This document shows, in pieces, positions 1-8,761 of a stretch of 51,203 nt of DNA. The number at the start of each line of letters is the position of its first letter. Position 1 is the stretch's first letter. Position numbers and translations under genes: made by a program. The DNA is taken from NCBI RefSeq assembly GCF_003075455.1, contig NZ_QDAE01000021.1:1-51203 (forward strand). Direction: 5' to 3'. Source of the DNA: Arthrobacter sp. Bz4. Its GTDB lineage: Bacteria > Actinomycetota > Actinomycetes > Actinomycetales > Micrococcaceae. The notes beneath the pieces were generated by a model. That model had not been told where the DNA came from. It saw only the letters and a list, made by a program, of their open reading frames with translations, and did not search any database.

Positions 1-288
1 GCGTCCGCCGTCGTCGTCGGTAATGACCACCTCGCACAGGAAGCCCTTGCGAGTCTGCATCTTCCGCTTATTGGCGGACTGAACCCGGGCGATCAGGGTG
101 ACGTCCTCCCCCAACGGCACGCTGCTGACCGGAGTCAGCTCGCCCCGCTTGAAATAGGCGCGCGGCACATGGTTGAGCAGATGGCCAATTGTATGAAGGT
201 GGAGATGCTCGGCAAACAGTGTGGCGTTCTTGAGACCAATTCGCCCCGCAAGGGGAACGTTGAGTTCCTCAGTACTGTTATTGTCCAC
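1..288 (-). CDS. recG: ATP-dependent DNA helicase RecG, N-terminal part (cut by window edge)
   Basis: The minus strand from a GTG at 288 reads into the window edge without a stop, about 96 codons. The peptide has the RecG wedge-domain start: a helix-hairpin-helix-like stretch (GRIGLKNATLFAEHLHLHTI), then a PRAYFKRGEL-type segment and the beginning of the OB-fold (VTLIARVQSANKRKMQTRKG). RecG unwinds branched DNA such as stalled forks and Holliday junctions. The GTG overlaps the stop of the upstream DAK2 gene by 11 bases, so the two are probably translated together. The helicase motifs lie outside the window. Identification rests on the N-terminal pattern and on the usual DAK2 - recG order in Actinobacteria. 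Confidence 0.85.
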   Translation of the reverse strand, partial: MDNNSTEELNVPLAGRIGLKNATLFAEHLHLHTIGHLLNHVPRAYFKRGELTPVSSVPLGEDVTLIARVQSANKRKMQTRKGFLCEVVITDDDGGR

Positions 289-1351
289 TGGCCTCTTGGG
301 CTTCACTGAGCTGTGCTGATTCGTTGAGTGGGGAGGAGTCACCAAGTGCGGAGGGGTCCTTGAGTTGGGTCACGTCGCCGTATTGCGGCGAGTCGGACTG
401 GCGGGGCGATGCCAGTTGGGTCACCGACACGTTGATTGGATGGCCGGCTTCCTGGATGAGTTTCAGCGCCGGTTCGGGCGTGGGCACGTGGACGTGGACA
501 CGCCACCGGTAGCCTTCCTCGACCTCGGTGACGGCGCTCATAATCACTGAGTCCCCGAGTTCATCGAGGTGGAGCCGCAACGTAGCGGCGTCGAGGGGGC
601 TGAGGTTGATGGTGCACATGACTTCGACGCCCTCGGCATCGCCGCCGTTGTGTATGTGGGGAGCCTGGATGTCGTAGCCGTGGAGTCCGTCGAGGAGTTC
701 GTCCTGCAGTTCCTCGCCGAGAGCGGCGGCACGTAGCGCGTCCATGATCAGGAGGAATCCCACTCCCCCGGCATCCACCACCTTGGCCGCGGTGAGGACG
801 CCAAGTTGGCTTTCGGTCTGGATGACGGCTTCCAGGGCGGCTTCGACGGCGGCTTGCAGGGTGAGGGCGAGGGCGTGGTTGCTGTCGTCGCCGTTCTGCG
901 CGCCGTCGGCCATGGCTGCACCGCGGGCTGTCGCCTCAAGGACGGACAGCATGGTGCCGGGCACTGGGTCGCTGAGGGCAGACCAACTGCGGATCTGGCC
1001 TCGCTGCAATGCGGTGGCCAGCAAGGGGCCTGAAAGTCTGGTGTGGTGGTGCAGCGGTTCGGCCACGGCTGCGAGGAACACGGCGAAGAGGGTGCCTGAG
1101 TTACCCCGTGCGTCTTCCATCGCGGCCTGACCGGCGATTCGGAGCAGTACGCCGAGATCGGCGGTGTCGGATGCCGAGGCGGCGTGGGAGGCGGCGCGAA
1201 CGGTGAGGTAGAGGTTGGTGCCGGTGTCGCCGTCTGCCACTGGGAAAATGTTGATGGCGTTGAGGCGGTCGCTGTGGTTGCCCAGGGACTCTTCGGCCTT
1301 GCTCAACCATCGCCTCATCGCAGCTGCGTTAGCGGTGATCTTTGTCTGCAA
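278..1351 (-). CDS. DAK2 domain protein (YloV/FakA-like phosphatase/kinase family)
   Basis: This 357-residue protein carries the DhaL/DAK2 nucleotide-binding signature near its start (NHSDRLNAINIFPVADGDTG) followed by a helical barrel with GNSGT and DAGG motifs. The DGDTGTN aspartates bind Mg-ATP in dihydroxyacetone kinase and fatty-acid kinase FakA. The C-terminal half is the uncharacterised extension usual for YloV-type proteins, but it is shorter than in FakA of Firmicutes. The longest reading starts at a TTG (1351) that overlaps the thiL remnant stop; an ATG at 1318, ten bases after that stop, is an equally good choice. Neither has a strong Shine-Dalgarno sequence. It lies directly upstream of recG, as in many actinobacteria. 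Its substrate is not known from sequence. Confidence 0.85.
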   Translation of the reverse strand: MQTKITANAAAMRRWLSKAEESLGNHSDRLNAINIFPVADGDTGTNLYLTVRAASHAASASDTADLGVLLRIAGQAAMEDARGNSGTLFAVFLAAVAEPLHHHTRLSGPLLATALQRGQIRSWSALSDPVPGTMLSVLEATARGAAMADGAQNGDDSNHALALTLQAAVEAALEAVIQTESQLGVLTAAKVVDAGGVGFLLIMDALRAAALGEELQDELLDGLHGYDIQAPHIHNGGDAEGVEVMCTINLSPLDAATLRLHLDELGDSVIMSAVTEVEEGYRWRVHVHVPTPEPALKLIQEAGHPINVSVTQLASPRQSDSPQYGDVTQLKDPSALGDSSPLNESAQLSEAQEASGQ

Positions 1352-1700
1352 AGTGATCCCATCCCACGTTGGCGGGTGACTGCGGCGCTGCGGTCACGCC
1401 GGGCAATCCGGCACATACCGAGCCTACCGCAGTGAACCCTTCAGGGAGAGTAGCGGTGGACGGAAACGTGGCGAGCAGCGAGTAGTCCTCTCCCCCACCG
1501 AGCACCCAGTCCATTGGCTCCACGCCCAGGAATTTGCCGAGTTTCCGTAGCGGCTCAGCCAACTTCTCTAGCGCGTCTTGGTCTAACACAAAGCTAACCT
1601 AGCTGGCTTGTGCCAGTCGTCCAGCATCTCTGAGCAATTCGTCCGACACATCGAGCATTAACATTGCTCCCGCTTTTGCCGCGGTTGGCCCAGCTTCGAC
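1329..1700 (-). pseudogene. thiL: Decayed 3' fragment of thiamine-monophosphate kinase (thiL remnant)
   Basis: The minus strand matches the last third of the intact thiL at 3053-4057. The peptide EKLAEPLRKLGKFLGVEP then GGGEDYSLLATF and the end GWDHFADKDHR parallel the intact copy's ending GWDHFEGKNYR. An in-frame TAG near 1600 replaces the TCG serine codon of the intact copy (context RLAQAS-stop versus RLAQVSS). Homology fades near 1690-1700, where the intact copy continues. No N-terminal half, glycine-rich ATP-binding part or start region is present. It abuts the DAK2 gene exactly where a functional thiL would be expected, so this is probably the resident copy, cut off when the neighbouring island arrived. 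Confidence 0.8.
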
Positions 1701-1897
1701 TCGAGGTCGAGGACAGTTGCGACACCGCTAACCTACGCTGCCGTGTTGCCGACCGTATTCGGGTCAAGTGGCAATCTAGGGAATCTCGATACTGCCATAA
1801 ATTCCCGCCGCACCTGCCTGCGGCTCCCGGTCTCCCAAATGAGTCGTAACGGAGCGTCCTTTTATAACTGAGATTAGCTGCACATCAGGGTACCTAT

Positions 1898-2920
1898 CTA
1901 GTCGCCAAGTATCGCATTCTTGAAAATGGGGAATATTATTTGCTCGTCAAAGCTCTCAGATGCGAATTGCTTGCATTGAGCGGCGCTCTCACGCCATACG
2001 TGCTCGGTTGAAGTCTTCGATAAGATTTGCTCGACCATACTGGAAATGTCGGGCGATATCCAGGATCCTGGGTAAATCAGGTCCGCTCCAGGCCAGTTCA
2101 GGCTTGTAGCGACCGCCCCACTCGCGGCGCCGTCCGCCAATGTAAGGTGGAACGATTCGAAATCACTTAAGGAGATGACTACTCCAATCTTTGTGTACCA
2201 ATCTGACATGTCATCTCCATGAGGTTCGAAGGTCACAGCGTTTTGTAGGAGCGGACTGACCTCTACCCGCGCGCGCTGGTCATCATAAAATGACACTTCT
2301 TTCTTCCGAGTCATCATCCAAGGCAAATCTTTTGGACTTTTACCTTTCACGAATAATTGGAAACGGGGTTCCCGGATCCGCAACGCCTCTAAGACATCCA
2401 ACGCCTTATCCAGACGCTTATTTTGAGGAACCGCCCCCACCATCCCGATATTCCAGCGGCTACTGCTTAGTTTTGAATAGGCTAATTCGCCCAAATCAAC
2501 CGAGTTTGGAATAACTTGCGACTTCGACGGCGGAATACCAAATTTCCGTTTCGCGAGTTGTTCGGTATATTTGCCAACGAATATAAAGCAATCCACCGCG
2601 GCCATGTTCAACAATCCAAGATGAGGCTGAAACAGTTCCTGCGAATGCACTCGCACCACAAGTCTCTGAGATGGGTGCTTATTTTTTGAATACCAAACTG
2701 AATTGCCCAATGCCCATTCGCAGAAGATCACATCTGCTTTGCGCAATAGAGACATGCTTTGCACTTCGTCATGACGAGTATGACTTTCCCATCTGTCGAT
2801 GTCGACTTGATATCCATCGGCCTGAAGTTGATGAATGATGGCGTGTGCGAACTTCAAGTCATGTCCAACAACAAGAATTTTCTTATTCTTGATTTCGTAG
2901 GAGTGCAGACCGCTTGTCAT
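1898..2920 (-). CDS. Glycosyltransferase, GT4-like (GT-B fold)
   Basis: A 340-residue protein with an N-terminal Rossmann-like start (KKILVVGHDLKFAHAIIHQL), an acceptor-side half ending in VIPNSVDL, and a donor-binding half beginning WNIGMVGAVPQNKRLDKALD. The late segment SLSDFESFHLTLADGAASGA is in the place of the E-x7-E nucleotide-sugar motif of GT4 enzymes. The ATG follows a good ribosome site (AAGGGA). The gene is AT-rich compared with recG and the 26-51 kb half. It sits alone between the two thiL copies, so it probably arrived with the second thiL. Donor and acceptor are unknown; the context suggests surface polysaccharide assembly. Confidence 0.75.
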   Translation of the reverse strand: MTSGLHSYEIKNKKILVVGHDLKFAHAIIHQLQADGYQVDIDRWESHTRHDEVQSMSLLRKADVIFCEWALGNSVWYSKNKHPSQRLVVRVHSQELFQPHLGLLNMAAVDCFIFVGKYTEQLAKRKFGIPPSKSQVIPNSVDLGELAYSKLSSSRWNIGMVGAVPQNKRLDKALDVLEALRIREPRFQLFVKGKSPKDLPWMMTRKKEVSFYDDQRARVEVSPLLQNAVTFEPHGDDMSDWYTKIGVVISLSDFESFHLTLADGAASGAVATSLNWPGADLIYPGSWISPDISSMVEQILSKTSTEHVWRESAAQCKQFASESFDEQIIFPIFKNAILGD

Positions 2921-3052
2921 TCAATTCCCTTCTTGAAAGGCTTCACATAGACGACGAGACAAATCAAAATTACGATTTCTCTCGACTTCTTCTCCATGAA
3001 CGACAAACTGATCTACAAGACCATCGCACAAAATCACCCGCAAACCCTATAG

Positions 3053-4057
3053 CTACCGGTAATTCTTGCCCTCAAAGTGATCCCATCCCATGATGGCGGG
3101 TGACTGCGTTCCTATGGTCACGCCGGGTAGCCCGGCACATACCGAACCTACCGCTGTGAACCCTTCAGGGAGAGTAACGGCGGGCGAAAAGGTGGCGAGC
3201 AAGGAATAGTCTTCACCCCCGCCAAGCGCCCATTCCATCGGATCAACGCACAGGAGCTTACCCACTTCGCGCAGGGGCTCGGCTAATTGGTTCAAAGCAT
3301 ACTGATCCAATTCGATTCTCACCGAGCTGACCTGCGCCAGTCGGCCCACATCTCTGAGCAATCCGTCTGATACATCGAGCATTGACGTTGCTCCCGCTCT
3401 TGCCGCGGCTGGCCCAGCTTGGAGAGGCGGCCGTGGACGCTTCTGAATCTCCACAAACTTCAAGAAGTGTGGATCCAACGATTGGGCTGGATGGTCCGAT
3501 TCCATCAGAGCTAAGCCGGCCCCAGCGAATCCCACAGTTCCAGCGAGCCCGACGACGTCCCCCACCTGAGCGCCCGCGCGCAGGATCGGTTCACCGCCGT
3601 CGAGGGATCCCGTGATCGCGGCTGTGACTACAATCTCTCGTCCACCGCCAAGGTCGCCGCCTACGACCCCGCACCCGTCGGCTCCCAGATCAACAATCGC
3701 CGCACACAGGCCGTCTGCTAGTTGTTCAACCCATTGCACCTCCGTCTGCCCTGGAAGGGTAAGGCTAACGACCATCGTGGTAGCACGGCCCCCCATCGCA
3801 TTGATGTCGCTCAGATTCTGTGCGGCAGACTTCCAACCTACGTCATACCCGGTAGTGATATGCCCATTCGGTCGTTCCAGTCTGAAGTCCTTCTCCTCGA
3901 CCAATGTGTCAATGGAGATCACCACCCTGCCGTCGGGCACTGCAACTACGCTTGCGTCATCGCCCGGTCCGAGAAGTGCACCGGAAGCCCTCGGGAGTCG
4001 AGGGAAGATGCGCTTTAGGAGATCGGCTTCGCTAACCTCTGAAACTGTAGTGAACAT
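3053..4057 (-). CDS. thiL: Thiamine-monophosphate kinase
   Basis: A 334-residue, full-length ThiL, which phosphorylates thiamine monophosphate to thiamine diphosphate with ATP in the cytosol. Family marks in order: LLGPGDDASVV (Mg/ATP aspartates), VISIDTLVE, DVGWKSAAQNLSDINAMGG, GGDLGGG, the MLDVSDGLLRDV motif and a C-terminal GGGEDYSLLATF. All usual acidic and glycine motifs are present, so it should be active. It is divergent from the nearby thiL remnant (roughly three in four residues shared in the overlapping part). The gene is no longer next to DAK2-recG: a glycosyltransferase gene and the thiL remnant lie between. It probably came in with the island and now provides the cell's ThiL function. 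Confidence 0.93.
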   Translation of the reverse strand: MFTTVSEVSEADLLKRIFPRLPRASGALLGPGDDASVVAVPDGRVVISIDTLVEEKDFRLERPNGHITTGYDVGWKSAAQNLSDINAMGGRATTMVVSLTLPGQTEVQWVEQLADGLCAAIVDLGADGCGVVGGDLGGGREIVVTAAITGSLDGGEPILRAGAQVGDVVGLAGTVGFAGAGLALMESDHPAQSLDPHFLKFVEIQKRPRPPLQAGPAAARAGATSMLDVSDGLLRDVGRLAQVSSVRIELDQYALNQLAEPLREVGKLLCVDPMEWALGGGEDYSLLATFSPAVTLPEGFTAVGSVCAGLPGVTIGTQSPAIMGWDHFEGKNYR

Positions 4058-4813
4058 AGCTACACGGTACGTTGTCGATCCCAGCGGGGGCGCCCCGGTA
4101 GCTTCCTTTTTAGCTCGTTCCCGTTGCAGGGTAAGGGAGTGCTAGCCTGCCTGGCCCGGCATGACTGCCGCCCCAGTCACCCAGAATCCGAATCTTCGAT
4201 ATCGGTAAAGCCGTCCTCGGGACCATGTCGAAAGCGGTGTGGAGCGCGTTCATGCAGGATAGAGGTGGCTGGCGAAATTTCTTCTGAGGATGCGACTGAT
4301 CCCGCGTGGATTCTCACCTTCGGATTACTTGCTATCGGCATAGCCCCGGGCACCAGGGCCGTGGGCCGTCCTGAACACCTTCAGCTACTTGACGAGAACC
4401 ATAGCGGCACACCGATGGACATAGCTGACTACCGTCAATTAACTCACACAAGCACAACGATTATAATGAAAATTGGGTCTCATAGCAGTGAGCAACTGAA
4501 TGTCAGGATGGTGTCGGTGTGGGCGGTAGAACGGATAATGGTCTGCCTGCCGCGCGCCACCTCGTGGCGGGATCGAAGCCAGGCACACCCCCGTCCGAAC
4601 AGCGGACCGAAAGAATTCCAAGGAGACCAGCCCCTGAGACGGTTTTCCGGCCTGCTGAACGCGCCACGGGGAGCAAAAGCTATCGACGAAAAAAGATCGT
4701 CGCTCTCGCCTTCTTAGTAGCAACCTGTGCAGCCATACCGTCACTTATCCTGCTGCTCTTGCTATTGGGCTAAGATGTAGGCGTTATGGTTCATAAACCA
4801 CCAAGGGGAAAAT
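4058..4813. other. 755-base stretch with no convincing gene
   Basis: This divergent gap lies between thiL (minus) and wecB (plus). Open frames exist on the plus strand (for example 4124-4717) but they show no recognisable domain. One frame (4519-4773) ends in a basic patch and a single hydrophobic segment (KIVALAFLVATCAAIPSLIL); it could be the tail of a lost membrane protein, for example a polysaccharide chain-length regulator, but this is a guess. The stretch must hold the promoters of thiL and wecB. I could not assign -35/-10 boxes with confidence. Confidence 0.4.
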
Positions 4814-5983
4814 TTGCCTGTCATCATGCCCATCTACGGTACTCGCCCGGAGGCCATCAAAATGGCCCCTATTGTCGAGGCACTTAAGCAATCAGAGATT
4901 TTCGATTGCGTAGTTACCGTTACCGGCCAGCACCGGGCGATGCTGGATCAAGTTAACGACCTCTTCGGCATAGTTCCCGACTATGACCTCAACATTCTGC
5001 AGCAGGGTCAGACATTAAACTCGATCATGACGAAAACTATCGATGGCCTAGATCGAATGTTTTCCGCCGCCAAACCAGATGCCGTAATTGTGCAAGGCGA
5101 CACAACCACTTCGACTGCTGCTGCAATCGCTGCGTTCTACCACAGTATCCCTGTGATCCATGTGGAAGCCGGGCTGCGGTCGGGCAACATGTTCTCTCCG
5201 TTCCCTGAGGAGGCGAACCGGAAAATGACCTCGCAGATTGCAAGCCTTCATCTCGCACCAACCTCCACTAGTAAGGCGAATCTGCTTGCCGAGAACATCA
5301 GCGAAGGGGACATCGTCGTCACGGGGAATACGGTAATCGACGCCCTGCTTGAGACTGTAGAGAAAAAAGTCCCATTCACGGACTCCGCACTTGAAACCCT
5401 CGTCTCACACGGCAGGAAAATATTACTCGTAACTACTCACCGGCGTGAGAACCAAGGCGATGCTATGCGGGGCGTAGGACGCGCCTTGGCACGAATTGCT
5501 GACACTGAGCCAGAACTGCTAATTGTTCTGCCAATTCACAAGAACCCCATTGTCCGAGAAGCAGTTTTGCCCGCGTTAGATGGTAAGAAGAATGTATTTG
5601 TGACTGAGCCTCTCGCATATGGTGAATTTACAAGAATGCTCTCACTGTCGCACGTTGTGCTTACTGACTCGGGCGGAGTCCAAGAGGAAGCTCCTAGCCT
5701 GGGCAAGCCAGTATTAGTCATGCGCGAGAATACTGAACGGCCAGAGGCAGTTCACGCTGGCACGGTAGCCCTTATTGGAACTCACGAGGATCGCATTGTA
5801 GCGGAAGTTGGCCGGCTCCTAAATGATCAAGAACACTTCGACTCGATGGCGAACGCAGTGAATCCGTATGGAGATGGCCTAGCGGCCAAGCGAACCGTCG
5901 CCGCTATCGCGTGTCTCCTCAACAAGGGACCTCGCATTGCAGACTTTGACTATCAATCAGCAATAAATTCCAATAAAGATTAG
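4814..5983 (+). CDS. wecB: UDP-N-acetylglucosamine 2-epimerase (non-hydrolysing)
   Basis: A 389-residue protein matching WecB/MnaA, which interconverts UDP-GlcNAc and UDP-ManNAc in the cytosol. Motifs: GTRPEAIKMAPIV at the start, VTGQHRAMLDQV, VQGDTTTSTAAA, HVEAGLRSGNMFSPFPEEANR, TTHRRENQG, and the C-terminal LTDSGGVQEEAPSLGKPVLVMRENTERPE. The start is a TTG at 4814 after an AAGGGG ribosome site; the earlier ATG at 4786 is out of frame. With wecC at 14.6-15.9 kb it would supply UDP-ManNAcA for a teichuronic-acid-like polymer. It is on the opposite strand to most of the locus and may share a transcript with the following gene. Confidence 0.95.
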   Translation: MPVIMPIYGTRPEAIKMAPIVEALKQSEIFDCVVTVTGQHRAMLDQVNDLFGIVPDYDLNILQQGQTLNSIMTKTIDGLDRMFSAAKPDAVIVQGDTTTSTAAAIAAFYHSIPVIHVEAGLRSGNMFSPFPEEANRKMTSQIASLHLAPTSTSKANLLAENISEGDIVVTGNTVIDALLETVEKKVPFTDSALETLVSHGRKILLVTTHRRENQGDAMRGVGRALARIADTEPELLIVLPIHKNPIVREAVLPALDGKKNVFVTEPLAYGEFTRMLSLSHVVLTDSGGVQEEAPSLGKPVLVMRENTERPEAVHAGTVALIGTHEDRIVAEVGRLLNDQEHFDSMANAVNPYGDGLAAKRTVAAIACLLNKGPRIADFDYQSAINSNKD

Positions 5984-6104
5984 AAGTTTCCAATACCTGT
6001 TCAACCGATGTCCCGCGAACTGTTGACGCCCAATGCGGACCAGTTCAAGAACGTGCACCCTTCACTTAAAATCAAAGCAAATCCGGAAAGCATATCCAAA
6101 GATA

Positions 6105-7571
6105 ATGGCAAAAGAGTACCTACACATAGGTTCAGAGAAAGAAATTTCTGACCCACCCAGATACGAGAGCCTACTCTTCGCCCGAGGCTATGTAATTTCG
6201 AAACACCCAATTGAGGTGCCCGATGTCAAATGGGAAGCTTGGCGTGTGGGCGATTGGACCATAAACCGTCATCCGTTGCTCGAGATAACCAGTTATTCCG
6301 ATGCAGGCACGACGATCGTCATACTGGGAAAATTCATGCATTTAGTGCTAAACGATTGGGATCCGGTTAGAGTGGCGGCTCACCTGCACTTGGCACGCTC
6401 TCGATCAAGAAGAGAGTTTATCCAAGCATTGGAACCGATGGTCGGTCGCTTTATTGTGATCGACACCGATGGCAAAGATACATGGATTCAGGGTGACGCT
6501 TCAGGAACCCTGAGCGCTTACTATTCTAAAGAGCACCAGGTAGTTGCATCTCACCAAAATCTGTTGTCCGAAACTTTAGGTAATCTACCGCTTTCAGTCT
6601 TCGGGTCCAAAGAATGGAAATTAAACAATAGGGCTTTCGCTCCTCCCGGGTTGGAAACGATCTATCGAGGGGCGCGAATACTTACGCCGAATACAGAACT
6701 ATCCCTGCGAACCTTCGAAATTCGTCGCATACCTCTTGCCCCTCCGGAAACTCTACGCACTGATGAGGTCGCAGAACAACTTCTACATTATATGCGGTTG
6801 CAGGTACCTTATCTGGTAGATGTCGGGCCGACCGTCGTTTCCCTCACTGCGGGACAAGATACACGCACGACCCTGGCTGCTATCGGAGCGCGCAAGAACG
6901 ACTTCCAATATTTTACCTATGCCCTGAATTACTCAACACGACTAAAATACGTTATCGAGGACGTTCAAGGCACAAAAAAACTAGCCGACTATGCAAAGCT
7001 GCAAGAATATTCGGTCCTGAACATTAATGAACCACTGAAGGACGGCCTATTATTTGATGTCCTTAAGAGAAGCTCTCCGTTTAATAGCGGACGGGGAGTA
7101 GCAGCTGAGTATTTCAGGAGTTTCTCCCGGGCAAAAGTGCACCTCCGTTCAAGCATTGCCGAGGTGGGCGTTCTCTATTATCGCGCTAAATTTGGCGACA
7201 AGCCGTCCACCGCTGAGTACTTTTCCGATATCCTGACCCAAAATAGAGGCGGATATACTCAAGAGACCCTTCTTGCGACTCAGCAATACATGGAGGAAAC
7301 CGGAATTCTCGAGGTTGACGGCTACGATCCTATTGACTTGTATTTTTGGGAAATACGAAACGGTTCGTGGCTAAGCAATATAAACGCAGAAAGTGACATT
7401 GCTATTGATACGCATTCGCTTTTTAATAGCAGACTTATACTGAGACTGAGTCTTTCACAGAAAGCCGAAGATCGGCTGTCCATGAAACACTATCACCGCC
7501 TGATCCAAATAGCCTGGCCCGAACTTTACGACGTTCCGGTGAATGGAAAAATGCAAAGTTTCCCAGCCTGA
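6105..7571 (+). CDS. Asparagine-synthase-like protein without the glutaminase cysteine
   Basis: About 488 residues. The middle carries a PP-loop-like ATP-binding motif, VVSLTAGQDTRTTLAAIGA, in the position of the SGGxDS loop of asparagine synthetase B. The first ~230 residues resemble the Ntn-hydrolase half in layout (GRFIVIDTDG, then a self-recognition-like stretch), but no Cys follows the initiator Met, so glutamine hydrolysis by the usual route is unlikely. Such proteins recur in capsule and O-antigen loci, where relatives amidate uronic acids; a role on ManNAcA is an inference. The start is uncertain: ATG 6105 is preferred, and an in-frame ATG at 6033 adds 24 basic residues with no ribosome site. 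GC is low like the rest of the island. Confidence 0.65.
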   Translation: MAKEYLHIGSEKEISDPPRYESLLFARGYVISKHPIEVPDVKWEAWRVGDWTINRHPLLEITSYSDAGTTIVILGKFMHLVLNDWDPVRVAAHLHLARSRSRREFIQALEPMVGRFIVIDTDGKDTWIQGDASGTLSAYYSKEHQVVASHQNLLSETLGNLPLSVFGSKEWKLNNRAFAPPGLETIYRGARILTPNTELSLRTFEIRRIPLAPPETLRTDEVAEQLLHYMRLQVPYLVDVGPTVVSLTAGQDTRTTLAAIGARKNDFQYFTYALNYSTRLKYVIEDVQGTKKLADYAKLQEYSVLNINEPLKDGLLFDVLKRSSPFNSGRGVAAEYFRSFSRAKVHLRSSIAEVGVLYYRAKFGDKPSTAEYFSDILTQNRGGYTQETLLATQQYMEETGILEVDGYDPIDLYFWEIRNGSWLSNINAESDIAIDTHSLFNSRLILRLSLSQKAEDRLSMKHYHRLIQIAWPELYDVPVNGKMQSFPA

Positions 7572-7666
7572 TACCCTTGACGAAACGGGTGCCTTCCAGT
7601 CGAGATGGTATCCGAGATATTGAGGCCTAGTATATCTAAACGTAGCAATAAATCAGAGGATGAGCA

Positions 7667-8761
7667 TTACCTGACAATTTCATCGCAGACCTTCCTGAGT
7701 CTATTATCTGAGATACTCTGCAAAAGATTTTTTTTGGCATACTCCCTGCCAGATACCGAAACATTTTTATAGAAATCAGGACTACCAAATAGAGTCCTTA
7801 CATCTGCTCTAATACTCTGAAATCGGTCCATAGAGGAGGGCATTCCTCCGAAGTTTCCCCATGCGCCAGCTTCAAGGTTATTCCCGTACTGCAATCCCGC
7901 AATTCCTTTGCTCCCTGCGGCTATTACTGGTGTTCCCAAAGCTAGGCTCAGGGCAGCGCCCCTTCCGGATGCCACTACCATACTGGAGGAACTTATCAGC
8001 GAAGGCACTTCAGCAGGTGGAACCCACCCCAGCGACTCCATAGTTACGTTCGCGTTGTCCTCGACTAGCCCTTTTATTCGTTCCTCAAAACCAGTGACAG
8101 CAGTACCGCCCCCCGCAAGGCGCACAACCCAATGAAGATCTGGACGAATAGCAACGGCTCCCGATATTGCTTCAGTCAAAGCATCCAAAAGATAATACTT
8201 GTCGGGATCAACTCGCGATAATACCAAAATTTCGCTTTTGCCATCCGAGGTACGCGAATCCAACGAATCCATCTTGACTTCAGCGAACTTGTCTAGGACT
8301 CCATTTCTCACCACTGACACTGTATGATCGGCTACGTCCGCCCCGGCTTGCATATACTTCGCGTGTCCTTCGGAAACACATATTACTCTTGACACCTTAT
8401 TCTTCCACAAGGAAATACTATCGAGGTACCGTCCATGGAAATGCGAAACCATTGGAATACTCTGATACTGGGCTATATTCATGCCGAGCTTGCGCGAACG
8501 AAAAGGATGCGTATACACCAAATCAAATGATCTATCTCGCACTTTTCCAACGGATGACTTCCAATCATCCCAATCGATACCGATAGTATCGACTGAAATT
8601 TTCGTTAGGGCATCATCAAGCTGACCGTGGGGGCAAGCAACCGTTACCTGGTATCCGCCATTTTTCAAAGCAAGGGCTGAATAGTAAACGTTCTCGTGTA
8701 GGCCGCTCCAATAGGACAGAGGGGCTGCCGTCATCAACACGCTCGGAGACGAAGTACTCAA
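7667..8761 (-). CDS. Glycosyltransferase family 4-like
   Basis: A 364-residue GT-B protein. The N-terminal strand VLMTAAPLSYWSGLHENVYY, MVSHFHGRYLDS and VICVSEGHAKYMQAGA form the acceptor half. VVRNGVLDKF leads into the donor half with EILVLSRVDPDKYYLLDALTEA, SLGWVPPAEVPSLI and a late ASGRGAALSLALGTPVIAAG stretch that takes the place of the E-x7-E motif (the first Glu is not obvious). The TTG at 8761 overlaps the upstream stop as TTGA, which suggests translational coupling; ATG at 8734 is the alternative. It is the last gene of the long minus-strand polysaccharide operon, 95 bases from the convergent asparagine-synthase-like gene. Confidence 0.75.
   Translation of the reverse strand: MSTSSPSVLMTAAPLSYWSGLHENVYYSALALKNGGYQVTVACPHGQLDDALTKISVDTIGIDWDDWKSSVGKVRDRSFDLVYTHPFRSRKLGMNIAQYQSIPMVSHFHGRYLDSISLWKNKVSRVICVSEGHAKYMQAGADVADHTVSVVRNGVLDKFAEVKMDSLDSRTSDGKSEILVLSRVDPDKYYLLDALTEAISGAVAIRPDLHWVVRLAGGGTAVTGFEERIKGLVEDNANVTMESLGWVPPAEVPSLISSSSMVVASGRGAALSLALGTPVIAAGSKGIAGLQYGNNLEAGAWGNFGGMPSSMDRFQSIRADVRTLFGSPDFYKNVSVSGREYAKKNLLQSISDNRLRKVCDEIVR

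Noticed and set aside
4124-4717. Plus-strand open frame of 197 codons between thiL and wecB
   Set aside because: Composition is not protein-like, there is no ribosome site and no domain; it is described only as an empty stretch.
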